A stretch of DNA of 34,204 nt. Origin: Nemertoderma westbladi (taxonomy: Eukaryota > Xenacoelomorpha > Nemertodermatida > Nemertodermatidae). A program made the position numbers and the translations under genes. The notes under the pieces were generated by a model. It did not search any database. It saw nothing but the letters and a program-made list of their open reading frames with translations, and was not told where the DNA came from. Positions 8,691-19,365 of the stretch are shown one piece after another. Each line of letters opens with the position of its first letter. The first letter of the stretch is position 1. Location of the stretch: assembly GCA_032718475.1 (NCBI GenBank), contig JAUCBJ010004741.1, forward strand, positions 1 through 34,204. The letters run 5' to 3'.

Positions 8691-9001
8691 CACTTCCATT
8701 TTAATAACATTTTAACATTTTTATAGAAGCGCAACAAATTTAATGTATGTAGAGAAAATTACAAATATATATAAAATTATATTGTTACATTTATCGATAT
8801 GACCTTCATTCTTTAAAACATTCGGGTTAGAGCACAAAAATGTGCTAGGGGGCTTACTTTATTTATTAGCGCAGTTACTGTAGTACAATTCAGCCACAGG
8901 AAGTATAGTTTTTTTTAATTTAATACAGTAATACATTATTATTACAACTAATAACGTTTTCAAAATTTCCAGAACTGCCAACTATTAACATCCTATCCAA
9001 C
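8691..9001. other. 5' flank of the SLC22 gene with a candidate 3' splice site
   Basis: AT-rich DNA directly upstream of the transporter ATG. At 8946-8972 a branch-point-like AACTAAT, a TTTT-containing tract and TTTCCAG form a credible 3' splice site, 29 bases before the ATG. The gene may therefore have an upstream non-coding exon, which I cannot locate. No convincing TATA promoter is seen. Confidence 0.35.
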
Positions 9002-10732
9002 ATGGGCGAGGTGCGCATACAAGAACCGGGTAATAAAGGTGTTGATGAGAACGAATCGTTTGTAAACGACGACAAATCGTCTCGATTCGACATCGTGTGG
9101 GAGTACGTCGGTGGATTCGGACCATTCCAATGGATTTACGTCTGGTTCGGTTTCGCCTTTTTCTGCGCCAGTATTTCAGCTTTACAGATGATGGAGTTGG
9201 TGTTTTTCGGAATGTACACCGGAATGTCTTGTCGTCTGCCTCCACATCCAGACATTACTGAAGGAAACAGACATCTTTTTGTGGAAGGGCTTTTACCCCC
9301 CGGTGAGTATCCTGGGATGCCGTCGTTTTGTGCCATTTACGATAGAACCTGGACTGTCGTCAACGAATCACATGTAGATTTCAGCGAAGGAACTGACGTA
9401 TTGGAGTGCCCTCATGGGTGGAACTACGATAAATCAGTATTCGTGGACACATTGGTAATGCATTACGATTGGGGATGCAGTAAAATGGGCAAATACGGGG
9501 TCTCGGTGACAACCAACATCTTGGCAACAATTCCAGGGGCACTCATGTTTGGATACATCGCAGGAAGATTCGGACGTCGGACTTGCATCTTCCTGTCCAC
9601 GTTGTTACATGCTCTTAGCTACTACATGCTCTACATAAAACCAGGGAATATGGTATTCTTTATTTGCAACCGCTTCCTAATGGGTTTCACCTATGCTGGG
9701 CTTTACAACATAGGGGCCGTGATGTGCGGAGAGTTGCTGGGGCCGAAGCATCGCGATGCTGTGATCCTGTCTATGGAAGCGTTCTACGGAGTCGGCATGA
9801 TGTTCGGCACACTGTGCTTCTATATATTCCGTAAGGAGAGCTGGCGTTGGTTTCACTTTTCCCAGGCGTTGGCACCCACTCTCTTCGTGTTTTACTATTT
9901 CTTTGCACCAGAATCACCGAGGTGGCTTTGCACTCAGGGCAGGTACGCCGAGGCCAAGAAGCAACTACAACGGATAGCCAGAATTAACAAAGGATCTTTG
10001 CCACCAGATATCGACGAAATAATGAGGTTAGAAAAAGAACAGAGTAAACCCCTAGGTAACCTGGGATTCAGCCTAATGGGAATCCAGTTTAATCGCGAAT
10101 TCTTCCGCTGGAGGAATCTAAAGAAGACGCTTCTTTTTAGAGTGCTGATGAATTTCGAAGTTGTAAAACGGAATGTTATTGTGAATATAACATTTTTTAC
10201 CCTGGGAGTGACGTGGTTTGGGATGGTCCTCGGGGTAAGGGCGCTACCCACTGATTTCTTTGTAACAAACGTCATTTCCGGGTGTACCGAGATCGTAGGA
10301 ACAATTGCAGGGTATCTGATGAGTCACTTTCTTGGCAGAAAACCAACAATGATATCTATTCTGTTCTTCACGGGAACTTTGTGTTGTCTTACAGCTTTCA
10401 CACCGACTAGTTGGGCAAATGGATGGGTTAAAACAGCGGCATCAATGACGGGAAAAACCGGAATAGCTGCCAGTTGGGCACTGATTGTTAGTTATGCGGT
10501 CGAGTTATACCCGACTGAAGCGAGATCCCAACTTTTATCGTTAAATGTTGTGTTTATGTTAACCGGTGGGTCAACAGTCCCTAAGATAACATGGAAGCCC
10601 AAATGGATAATGCTGATGTACTCAATAATGTGTTGGGTGTCAGGGTTTCTATATCTATTCGTACCTGAAACTCGTAATAGGCCTATGCCAGATCTCGTAA
10701 GCGACATTGTGTGGGCGAACCCGCTTGCCTGA
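9002..10732 (+). CDS. SLC22-family organic cation/carnitine-type transporter (MFS)
   Basis: A 576-residue membrane protein, close to the usual family length of about 550. Visible landmarks: a cytoplasmic N-terminus with VGGFGPFQ (36-43), TM1 at about 43-66, a large extracellular loop (67-163) with cysteines 77, 110, 136 and 159 and an N-glycosylation site NES (121), and the SLC22 hallmark NYDKSVFVDT followed by DWGCS (141-160). Then come the MFS loop GRFGRRT (188-194), APESPRWL after TM6 (302-309), a charged central loop to about 388, GRKPT (445-449), ELYPTEARSQ (501-510) and VPETRNRPMPD near the end (554-564). About 12 TM segments are expected. SLC22 proteins carry organic cations, anions or zwitterions across the plasma membrane; the substrate cannot be read from sequence. 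The start context is strong (A at -3, G at +4). The CDS has no intron, unusual for this family in animals. The last residues and the stop fall in a 39-bp repeat. Confidence 0.92.
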   Translation: MGEVRIQEPGNKGVDENESFVNDDKSSRFDIVWEYVGGFGPFQWIYVWFGFAFFCASISALQMMELVFFGMYTGMSCRLPPHPDITEGNRHLFVEGLLPPGEYPGMPSFCAIYDRTWTVVNESHVDFSEGTDVLECPHGWNYDKSVFVDTLVMHYDWGCSKMGKYGVSVTTNILATIPGALMFGYIAGRFGRRTCIFLSTLLHALSYYMLYIKPGNMVFFICNRFLMGFTYAGLYNIGAVMCGELLGPKHRDAVILSMEAFYGVGMMFGTLCFYIFRKESWRWFHFSQALAPTLFVFYYFFAPESPRWLCTQGRYAEAKKQLQRIARINKGSLPPDIDEIMRLEKEQSKPLGNLGFSLMGIQFNREFFRWRNLKKTLLFRVLMNFEVVKRNVIVNITFFTLGVTWFGMVLGVRALPTDFFVTNVISGCTEIVGTIAGYLMSHFLGRKPTMISILFFTGTLCCLTAFTPTSWANGWVKTAASMTGKTGIAASWALIVSYAVELYPTEARSQLLSLNVVFMLTGGSTVPKITWKPKWIMLMYSIMCWVSGFLYLFVPETRNRPMPDLVSDIVWANPLA

Positions 10733-10828
10733 GCGATAGTTGCCTTTCAATGGGCAAACCAGGTTGCATGACCAATAGTTGCCTCTCAATTGGCGAACCC
10801 GGTTGCCTGACCAATAGTTGCCTCTCAA
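10712..10828. repeat. Three 39-bp tandem repeats overlapping the transporter stop codon
   Basis: Copies at 10712-10750, 10751-10789 and 10790-10828 share TGGGCGAACC, TTGCCTGA and AATAGTTGCCTCTCAA blocks. The first copy supplies the transporter's last six codons and its TGA at 10730-10732. Copies 2 and 3 have GAC where copy 1 has GAG after the TGCATGAC/TGCCTGAC block. Confidence 0.93.
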
Positions 10829-10930
10829 TAACATTTAATGTTTCATGTTGATGATGTGCACGGTACTATTTTTTTACCGTAATTACCTACACCAATTAAT
10901 ACATGGTTGCAAGTTTATGTGTAGGCCTAC

Positions 10931-11244
10931 AACTTTTGGTAAGGATTTGTGTTTATCTAACCTTTTGGTAGGGTTTTGTGTTTATCCAACCTTTTGGTAA
11001 GGTTTGTGTTTATCCAACCTTTTGGTAAGGTTGTGTTAATCCAACCTCTTGGTAAGGTTTTGTGTTTATCCAACCTTTTGGTAAGGTTGTGTTAATCCAA
11101 CCCTTTGGTAAGATTTTGTGTTTATCCAACCTTTTGGTAAGGTTGTGTTTATCCAACCTTTTGGTAAGGTTTTGTGTTTATCCAACTTTTTGGTAAGGTT
11201 GTGTTAATCCAACCTTTTGGTAAGGTTTTGTGTTTATCTAACTA
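10931..11244. repeat. ~27/29-bp minisatellite, 11 units
   Basis: Units carry AACCTTTTGGTAAGGTT followed either by TTGTGTTTATCC or by GTGTTAATCC. In the second half the two forms roughly alternate, giving a dimer of about 56 bp. Located about 200 bp downstream of the transporter stop; it may be transcribed in its 3' UTR. Confidence 0.93.
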
Positions 11245-12097
11245 AGTGTTTTGACGTGTCTTTAAGTGCTAATGAGTGAGTTAATGTGTATGTAACGTTT
11301 TCTGATTGTATAATTGTGCTATAGTCTGATATGCTAGAGTTCTCTGTGCTAATTTGACTTTAGCTGTGTATGTAATGAATTTGTTTGTAACAGTTTTACG
11401 TGCTTTTAAATTGTGCTAATATGAGTGAGTTACTGTGTACTTTATGTAACGTTTCTGTTTGTAACAATTTGACGTGCTTTTTAAATTGTGCTAATATGAT
11501 GAGTTAGTGAGTTAGTGTGTATGTAACGTTTTTGCTTGAAACAATTTGACGTGCTTTTTAAATTGTGCTAATATGAGTGGGTTAGTGAGTTAATGTGTAC
11601 TGTATGTAACGTTTCTGTTTGAAACAATTTGACGTGCTTTTTAAATTGTGCTAATATGATGAGTTAGTGAGTTAGTGTGTATGTAACGTTTTTGCTTGAA
11701 ACAATTTGACGTGCTTTTTAAATTGTGCTAATATGAGTGGGTTAGTGAGTTAATGTGTACTGTATGTAACGTTTCTGTTTGAAACAATTTGACGTGCTTT
11801 TTAAATTGTGCTAATATGAGTGGGTTAGTGAGTTAATGTGTACTGTATGTAACGTTTCTATTTGTAACAATTTGACGTGCTTTTTAAATTGTGCTAATAT
11901 GATGAGTTAGTGAGTTAGTGTGTATGTAACGTTTTTGCTTGAAACAATTTGATGTGCTTTTTAAATTGTGCTAATATGAGTGGGTTAGTGAGTTAATGTG
12001 TACTGTATGTAACGTTTCTGTTTGAAACAATTTGACGTGCTTTTTAAATTGTGCTAATTAATATGAGTGAGTTAGTGTGTATGCAACATTTTTGTTG
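11245..12097. repeat. 77/83-bp tandem repeat array
   Basis: The landmark AAATTGTGCTAAT recurs at 11408, 11483, 11560, 11643, 11720, 11803, 11886, 11963 and 12046, spacings 75, 77, 83, 77, 83, 83, 77 and 83. Long units contain TGTGTACTGTATGTAACG and GTTTCTGTTTG; short ones contain TGTGTATGTAACG and GTTTTTGCTTG. The first copies (11245-11407) are more diverged. Confidence 0.93.
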
Positions 12098-12148
12098 TAC
12101 CAAATGGCCAAATGACCAAATTATTTGATAATTTTTAAGTTTCTGGCG

Positions 12149-12382
12149 AGCTTTATGGTACAATACCACCTGTATCAACCACCCTCCGTGAACGCAGATT
12201 AAGATTCAGTGGGCACTACCGGAGAACGCAGATTAAGATTCAGTGGGCACTACCGGAGAAGTAAACATGCGGTCATACTAGATGTACTTGATAGGGATAT
12301 TGGATTTGAAAGGAATGAAATTGCGACAACTATGGAGAATCGGGAAGCCTGGAAGGATATCATTTCCATATACATACTATAG
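12149..12382 (+). pseudogene. C-terminal tail of a second LINE reverse transcriptase ORF
   Basis: One plus frame reads ELYGTIPPVSTTLRERRLRF then SGHYRR; after a frame change it continues SKHAVILDVLDRDIG and ends near MENREAWKDII at a TAG (12380-12382). The ERRLRFAGH-type block and the AMEDREAW-type ending match the tail of LINE ORFs such as the one at 1.1-4.5 kb (which has NRLRFAGLCF). The expected stretch between SGHYRR and the DxLxRDxG block (LVLW..HG..RGRP) is missing, so there is an internal deletion. A 34-bp tandem duplication also breaks the frame. Confidence 0.65.
12191..12258. repeat. 34-bp tandem duplication inside the LINE tail
   Basis: The block from AACGCAGATTAAGATTC to CACTACCGGAG occurs at 12191-12224 and, identically, at 12225-12258. 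Its length is not a multiple of three, so it shifts the frame. Confidence 0.95.
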
Positions 12383-14031
12383 TCCTAGGGCTAGGGCATA
12401 GTGCAGTATTTGAAACTTTTGATACTAATTCGTTTATTGTTTTGGTTAGATTCACCCCTTCTGTAACCTGAATTTTTAGTGATAACCTGGTATTTCACAT
12501 GGGGGTAAAAGGCAAAGTGAAATATAACAGCAGAAAGTCTGGTAATCTCCACATGGGCCGTTAATCCTTATTCTCCCGTTGGCTTTTATTTGTGTAACTT
12601 AGGTTTGTAACTATAAATATCTAAAGATTGGGATTTTTTATATACACACGAAACCTTTTGGGCTCTTTAACACAATTTCAACATATATATGTTGCTAAGC
12701 CTTTCCATATACATAGTTTGATAAATGTTGCAGTATTCTATGTGATTGTGATATCGTAATGATAAAATTATGTTTCGTTTTACAAAACAATTTCATTATT
12801 AAGTAGCTGCTATATTATCCCCATATTTTATATCGTAAATTTAATAAAGTAACCGGTACATAGGTCTAATCGTATCTATTTGTGAAATGTAAATCACTGT
12901 GTATTATTTAAACTTGCAACAATTAAATGGAGTATTATTTAGTTATTGGTGAAAACATTTTCTATTTTATCCAACAATAATGTGTAACGCGTCAGATCCC
13001 GACTCAGATAAACAAAATATATGTATCGATCGCCCCAATAAATATGTGATAAAACTCACGATTAACAAGAGTTAGGTAGGTACACATCCGCCTGACCTGC
13101 CTTTACTGTGGGGCGAGCCACGAAGTGAGTGAGCCTTAGCGTAGTGGTACCATTAATCAACCTGTCGTTCTGTCGTTCTGTCGTTCTGTCGTGTTCAATT
13201 TTAAGCGTTAATAACTCGGCCAATCTTTGATGAAATCTATCCAAACTTGGTACACATGTTGTTTGGCAAAAGTTTAGAAATTTTCCAAGTAGAATTTCCG
13301 TGTGGCCTTCGAGAAGCTAAGATAATAGCAGTTAATTAGTTAATTAAGTTGATTGCGGTGAAAACGCCATTTTCAACCTGCCTTTTAAAGGAAATTAATT
13401 GTTTTACAGTATAAGATTTAAATAATTATACTTAAAAATTATACAGATATAATCCCCATACGCCATTCTATTATAGTTTTTAATTAGTTTAAGTGATTTG
13501 CTTTAATAAATGTGTCTTTAATTGATCTAAACGTAATTAAACCGCACAATTATTGAGTACAAATTTAATCCTTCCCATTATTGGTCAAGTCTCTGCTGGT
13601 GTGGAGCTAGCTGCTGGGAGTTGTGGCTGTAGACTAACCTGAGAGGAATTGTAATAGAGGCAACCAGTATTGCTATTCCAGCCCAATCACTGAATTGTGT
13701 TTATTATAGGCTGGACGGGCCGCATAACCGTTCGACTATTACTACTATTGCTATCTCAGTTAAATGACAGATATAATAACATAAATACAATCCATGGCAT
13801 GGCTGTTGTAGGCTTCTGAAATAGTTTATTCCACAATGTATATGTCTGGTTATTTTTTAATTGAATTTTTGCAAAGTAGTAAAATTAATGTTCTTAAAAA
13901 TAATATTATTATTTTATATGTAACCTAGGAAATTAGCTACATTTTTTCGCTGCAGCTTTAAGAGTGTACATTGATTTAATATTATTTCAATACCCATATT
14001 ACTACATCGGCATAAGATGCGTTGGCGTTGT
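12383..14031. other. Long AT-rich non-coding stretch
   Basis: No credible gene. Contents noted: a possible weak relative of the 14.7/21.8-kb dispersed repeat around 12429-12470 (GTTTATTGTTTTGGTTA, then CTGTAACCTG), an 8-bp repeat at 13162-13193, and a GC-richer patch at 13590-13740 that I do not recognise. The segment 13070-13390 around the 8-bp repeat has the look of a dispersed repeat, but no terminal repeats were found. Confidence 0.5.
13162..13193. repeat. 8-bp microsatellite, 4 units
   Basis: Four consecutive units of ctgtcgtt, the last ending in g. Confidence 0.95.
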
Positions 14032-14065
14032 ATCACACATCTCCACATATCACACATCTCCACAT
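14032..14065. repeat. 17-bp tandem pair
   Basis: The block atcacacatctccacat occurs twice in succession with no mismatch. Confidence 0.95.
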
Positions 14066-14119
14066 AGATGTATCAACAGTTACTCGCACAGTTTCGAAAC
14101 TTCGCATAGTTATAACTGT

Positions 14120-14420
14120 ATAAAGATCGTCAGTCTGCGTTTAGGAAAAATATTTTATGACAAAACAGGACAAGCGACGAGCGCAACGAGGCATATAATG
14201 AAGACGAGTACTGCGTTGACTAAATTATTATATAAACCACCTGGCTTCACATATTGATCGCATCCCTAGTTATTATTATTATAAAGATCGTCCTAGCTTG
14301 CGTTTAAGAAATATATTTAAATACAAAACAGGACGAACGCAAAGAGGCTTATAATGAAAACGAGTACTGCGTTTATTATATTCCTATAAATCACCTGGCT
14401 TTGCATATTTAACGTGCGAT
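14120..14420. repeat. Diverged tandem duplication, ~145-bp copies
   Basis: Copies start at 14120 and 14281 with ATAAAGATCGTC. They share TGCGTTTA, ACAAAACAGGAC, AACG(A/C)(A/G)AG-like, ATAATGAA, ACGAGTACTGCGTT, TATAAA, CACCTGGCTT and CATATT blocks in the same order. The offset is 161 bp. No coding potential is recognised. Confidence 0.8.
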
Positions 14421-14666
14421 TGGAAATAAGTTCGTGCTACCCTTCCGTGGGTGGTAGATGTCGCGGTTATGTATTGGTGGTTGGGAAGGGTGTGGGGGGG
14501 GGGGGGGATTAAAAGGGGTGAACACGTACTGTCCACCTTTCTTTGATTGATTGGTGGTGTGGGTAAATTTCTCAAAACCTGATTTTGTGATACAGTCGCT
14601 GCATTTTAATTTGTATATAATAACTAGGCCTCGTGCTGCGCGAAGTCCCCACGAACGTGTTTTAGC
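14421..14666. other. Non-coding DNA with a 14-G run
   Basis: Contains a poly(G) tract at 14494-14507 and the block CTCGTGCTGCGCGAAG near 14633, which recurs in altered form near 22025 (CTCGTGCTGCGTGAAG). No gene is seen. Confidence 0.5.
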
Positions 14667-14840
14667 CATCTTTGTTATATCAGGGTGGGTGGAATTTCCT
14701 TCCCAGCTGAATACACCAAATAAAAGTGTAACCTGCCCAATTTACTTTAGTTTATTGTTTTAGTTAGAATAACGTGCCACTGTAACCTGCTCCTTGAAAT
14801 ATTAATTAGCCGAGAAGGGATATCCCCCCCCCCCTTCCGT
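14667..14840 (+). mobile_element. Dispersed repeat copy related to the 21.5-22.0 kb element
   Basis: Shares with 21650-21986, in the same order: CATCTTTGTTA, CAGCTGA-TAC, AATAAAA-TGTAACCTG, TTTAGTTTATTGTTTT, GGTTA/AGTTA, AACGTG-CACT, TAACCTGCTCCTT, ATTAATT, GCCGAGA-GGGAT and a terminal C run (11 Cs here at 14824-14834). It lacks the tRNA-like head and part of the middle, so it looks truncated. Confidence 0.7.
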
Positions 14841-15113
14841 CTCCTGTCGATATTGTTTTATTATAGACCAGAGAACATAAAGTTCAGATAGATCACTTTA
14901 ATAATTCAAATTGAAGATTCCCTATTGTCATTAGAATTAAACTCAGTTGTGAAATATTAAGTTCCGACATTATCCATCAGTGGGTGATTATTAATATAAA
15001 TTAATACACTCGCTATCTAATAATTTGTACAAACAGACATATATAACAACAAACACAAATAAGCTGACATAAGTAAGATATTATATTATTATTATATTGA
15101 AATAAATCAAATG
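14841..15113. other. AT-rich non-coding DNA before the 27-bp satellite
   Basis: Nothing recognised apart from simple AT-rich sequence such as TATTATATTATTATTATATTG at the array border (first 20 bases shown are typical). Confidence 0.5.
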
Positions 15114-18100
15114 CTACTGATCTTAGAGCACCAAAATAACACAATTACCATGCAAACTAGTTGACCGTAACAATAACACACGTACCCGTGGCCGTAACAA
15201 TAACACACGTACCGGGGGCCGTAACAATAACACACGTACCCGTGGCCGTAACAATAACACACGTAAAAATTATTTAATATCGCGCTACTGATCTTAGAGC
15301 ACCAAAATAACACAATTACCATGCCAACTAGTTGACCGTAACAATAACACACGTACCCGTGGCCGTAACAATAACACACGTACCCGTGGCCGTAACAATA
15401 ACACACGTACCCGTGGCCGTAACAATAACACACGTACCGGGGGCCGTAACAATAACACACGTACCCGTGGCCGTAACAATAACACACGTACCCGTGGCCG
15501 TAACAATAACACACGTAAAAATTATTTAATATCGCGCTACTGATCTTAGAGCACCAAAATAACACAATTACCATGCCAACTAGTTGACCGTAACAATAAC
15601 ACACGTACCCGTGGCCGTAACAATAACACACGTACCCGTGGCCGTAACAATAACACACGTACCCGTGGCCGTAACAATAACACACGTACCGGGGGCCGTA
15701 ACAATAACACACGTACCCGTGGCCGTAACAATAACACACGTACCCGTGGCCGTAACAATAACACACGTAAAAATTATTTAATATCGCGCTACTGATCTTA
15801 GAGCACCAAAATAACACAATTACCATGCCAACTAGTTGACCGTAACAATAACACACGTACCCGTGGCCGTAACAATAACACACGTACCCGTGGCCGTAAC
15901 AATAACACACGTACCCGTGGCCGTAACAATAACACACGTACCCGTGGCCGTAACAATAACACACGTACCCGTGGCCGTAACAATAACACACGTACCCGTG
16001 GCCGTAACAATAACACACGTACCCGTGGACGTAACAATAACACACGTACCGGGGGCCGTAACAATAACACACGTACCGGGGGCCGTAACAATAACACACG
16101 TACCCGTGGCCGTAACAATAACACACGTACCCGTGGCCGTAACAATAACACACGTACCGGGGGCCGTAACAATAACACACGTACCCGTGGCCGTAACAAT
16201 AACACACGTACCCGTGGCCGTAACAATAACACACGTACCCGTGGCCGTAACAATAACACACGTACCCGTGGCCGTAACAATAACACACGTACCGGGGGCC
16301 GTAACAATAACACACGTACCCGTGGCCGTAACAATAACACACGTACCCGTGGCCGTAACAATAACACACGTAAAAATTATTTAATATCGCGCTACTGATC
16401 TTAGAGCACCAAAATAACACAATTACCATGCCAACTAGTTGACCGTAACAATAACACACGTACCCGTGGCCGTAACAATAACACACGTACCCGTGGCCGT
16501 AACAATAACACACGTACCCGTGGCCGTAACAATAACACACGTACCCGTGGCCGTAACAATAACACACGTACCCGTGGCCGTAACAATAACACACGTACCC
16601 GTGGCCGTAACAATAACACACGTACCCGTGGCCGTAACAATAACACACGTACCGGGGGCCGTAACAATAACACACGTACCGGGGGCCGTAAAAATAACAC
16701 ACGTACCCGTGGCCGTAACAATAACACACGTACCCGTGGCCGTAACAATAACACACGTACCGGGGGCCGTAACAATAACACACGTACCCGTGGCCGTAAC
16801 AATAACACACGTACCCGTGGCCGTAACAATAACACACGTACCCGTGGCCGTAACAATAACACACGTAAAAATTATTTAATATCGCGCTACTGATCTTAGA
16901 GCACCAAAATAACACAATTACCATGCCAACTAGTTGACCGTAACAATAACACACGTACCCGTGGCCGTAACAATAACACATGTACCCGTGGCCGTAACAA
17001 TAACACACGTACCCGTGGCCGTAACAATAACACACGTGCCCGTGGCCGTAACAATAACACACGTACCCGTGGCCGTAACAATAACACACGTACCCGTGGC
17101 CGTAACAATAACACACGTACCCGTGGCCGTAACAATAACACACGTACCCGTGGCCGTAACAATAACACATGTACCCGTGGCCGTAACAATAACACACGTA
17201 CCCGTGGCCGTAACAATAACACACGTACCCGTGGCCGTAACAATAACACACGTACCCGTGGCCGTAACAATAACACACGTGCCCGTGGCCGTAACAATAA
17301 CACACGTACCCGTGGCCGTAACAATAACACACGTACCCGTGGCCGTAACAATAACACACGTACCCGTGGCCGTAACAATAACACACGTACCCGTGGCCGT
17401 AACAATAACACACGTAGCCGTGGCCGTAACAATAACACACGTACCCGTGGCCGTAACAATAACACACGTACCCGTGGCCGTAACAATAACACACGTACCC
17501 GTGGCCGTAACAATAACACACGTACCGGGGGCCGTAACAATAACACACGTACCCGTGGCCGTAACAATAACACACGTACCCGTGGCCGTAACAATAACAC
17601 ACGTGCCCGTGGCCGTAACAATAACACACGTACCCGTGGCCGTAACAATAACACACGTACCCGTGGCCGTAACAATAACACACGTACCCGTGGCCGTAAC
17701 AATAACACACGTACCCGTGGCCGTAACAATAACACACGTACCGGGGGCCGTAACAATAACACATGTACCCGTGGCCGTAACAATAACACACGTACCCGTG
17801 GCCGTAACAATAACACACGTGCCCGTGGCCGTAACAATAACACACGTACCCGTGGCCGTAACAATAACACACGTACCCGTGGCCGTAACAATAACACACG
17901 TACCCGTGGCCGTAACAATAACACACGTACCCGTGGCCGTAACAATAACACATGTACCCGTGGCCGTAACAATAACACACGTACCCGTGGCCGTAACAAT
18001 AACACACGTACCCGTGGCCGTAACAATAACACACGTACCCGTGGTCGCAACAATAACACACGTACCCGTGGCCGTAACAATAACACACGTACCCGTGGCC

Positions 18101-19335
18101 GTAACAATAACATACGTACCCGTGGCCGTAACAATAACACACGTACCCGTGGCCGTAACAATAACACACGTACCCGTGGCCGTAACAATAACACACGTAA
18201 AAATTATTTAATATCGCGCTACTGATCTTAGAGCACCAAAATAACACAATTACCATGCAAACTAGTTGACCGTAACAATAACACACGTACCCGTGGCCGT
18301 AACAATAACACACGTACCGGGGGCCGTAACAATAACACACGTACCCGTGGCCGTAACAATAACACACGTAAAAATTATTTAATATCGCGCTACTGATCTT
18401 AGAGCACCAAAATAACACAATTACCATGCAAACTAGTTGACCGTAACAATAACACACGTACCCGTGGCCGTAACAATAACACACGTAACCGTGGCCGTAA
18501 CAATAACACACGTACCCGTGGCCATAACAATAACACACGTAAAAATTATTTAATATCGCGCTACTGATCTTAGAGCACCAAAATAACACAATTACCATGC
18601 AAACTAGTTGACCGGAACAATAACACACGTACCCGTGGCCGTAACAATAACACACGTACCGGGGGCCGTAACAATAACACACGTACCCGTGGCCGTAACA
18701 ATAACACACGTACCCGTGGCCGTAACAATAACACACGTACCCGTGGCCGTAAAATAACACACGTACCCGTGGCCGTAACAATAACACACGTACCCGTGGC
18801 CGTAACAATAACACACGTACCCGTGGCCGTAACAATAACACACGTACCCGTGGCCGTAACAATAACACACGTACCCGTGGCCGTAACAATAACACACGTA
18901 CCCGTGGCCGTAACAATAACACACGTACCCGTGGCCGTAACAATAACACACGTACCCGTGGCCGTAACAATAACACACGTACCCGTGGCCGTAACAATAA
19001 CACACGTACCCGTGGCCGTAACAATAACACACGTACCCGTGGCCGTAACAATAACACACGTACCCGTGGCCGTAACAATAACACACGTACCCGTGGCCGT
19101 AACAATAACACACGTAGCCGTGGCCGTAACAATAACACACGTACCCGTGGCCGTAACAATAACACACGTACCCGTGGCCGTAACAATAACACACGTACCC
19201 GTGGCCGTAACAATAACACACGTACCGGGGGCCGTAACAATAACACACGTACCCGTGGCCGTAACAATAACACACGTACCCGTGGCCGTAACAATAACAC
19301 ACGTACCCGTGGCCGTAACAATAACACACGTAAAA
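15114..19335. repeat. 27-bp satellite with periodic 71-bp spacer (composite array)
   Basis: The basic unit is CCGTAACAATAACACACGT followed by ACCCGTGG (27 bp). Variants are ACCGGGGG, GCCCGTGG, AGCCGTGG and TGTACCC forms. Eight times the 8-bp ACCCGTGG is replaced by a nearly invariant 71-bp spacer starting AAAAATTATTTAATATCGCG (at 15265, 15517, 15769, 16372, 16867, 18199, 18370, 18541). A partial spacer begins the array (15114) and its first bases end it (19332). Units per block: 4, 7, 7, 20, 16, 47, 4, 4, 27. Spacers occur in two versions, ATGCAAAC (first and last three) and ATGCCAAC (middle five). Long open frames on both strands result from the repeat, not from a gene. Confidence 0.95.
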
Positions 19336-19365
19336 ATTATTGTTATTATTTAAAAATTATTTATT

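Noticed and set aside
7746-8699. A 317-residue ITGYS-repeat protein
   Set aside because: All three minus frames of the 15-bp repeat are open, and no signal, domain or non-repeat coding flank supports translation.
14384-14763. Short ORFs around the poly(G) tract
   Set aside because: They run through a homopolymer and dispersed-repeat sequence and show no conserved motif.
15107-19327. A 1406-residue minus-strand protein
   Set aside because: The frame exists only because the 27-bp unit and the 63-bp net spacer are multiples of three and stop-free; other frames on both strands are also open and the frame changes identity at a one-base deletion.
15114-19335. Repeat-spacer organisation resembling CRISPR
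   Set aside because: The spacer is the same sequence each time and the block lengths vary widely; there are no cas genes.
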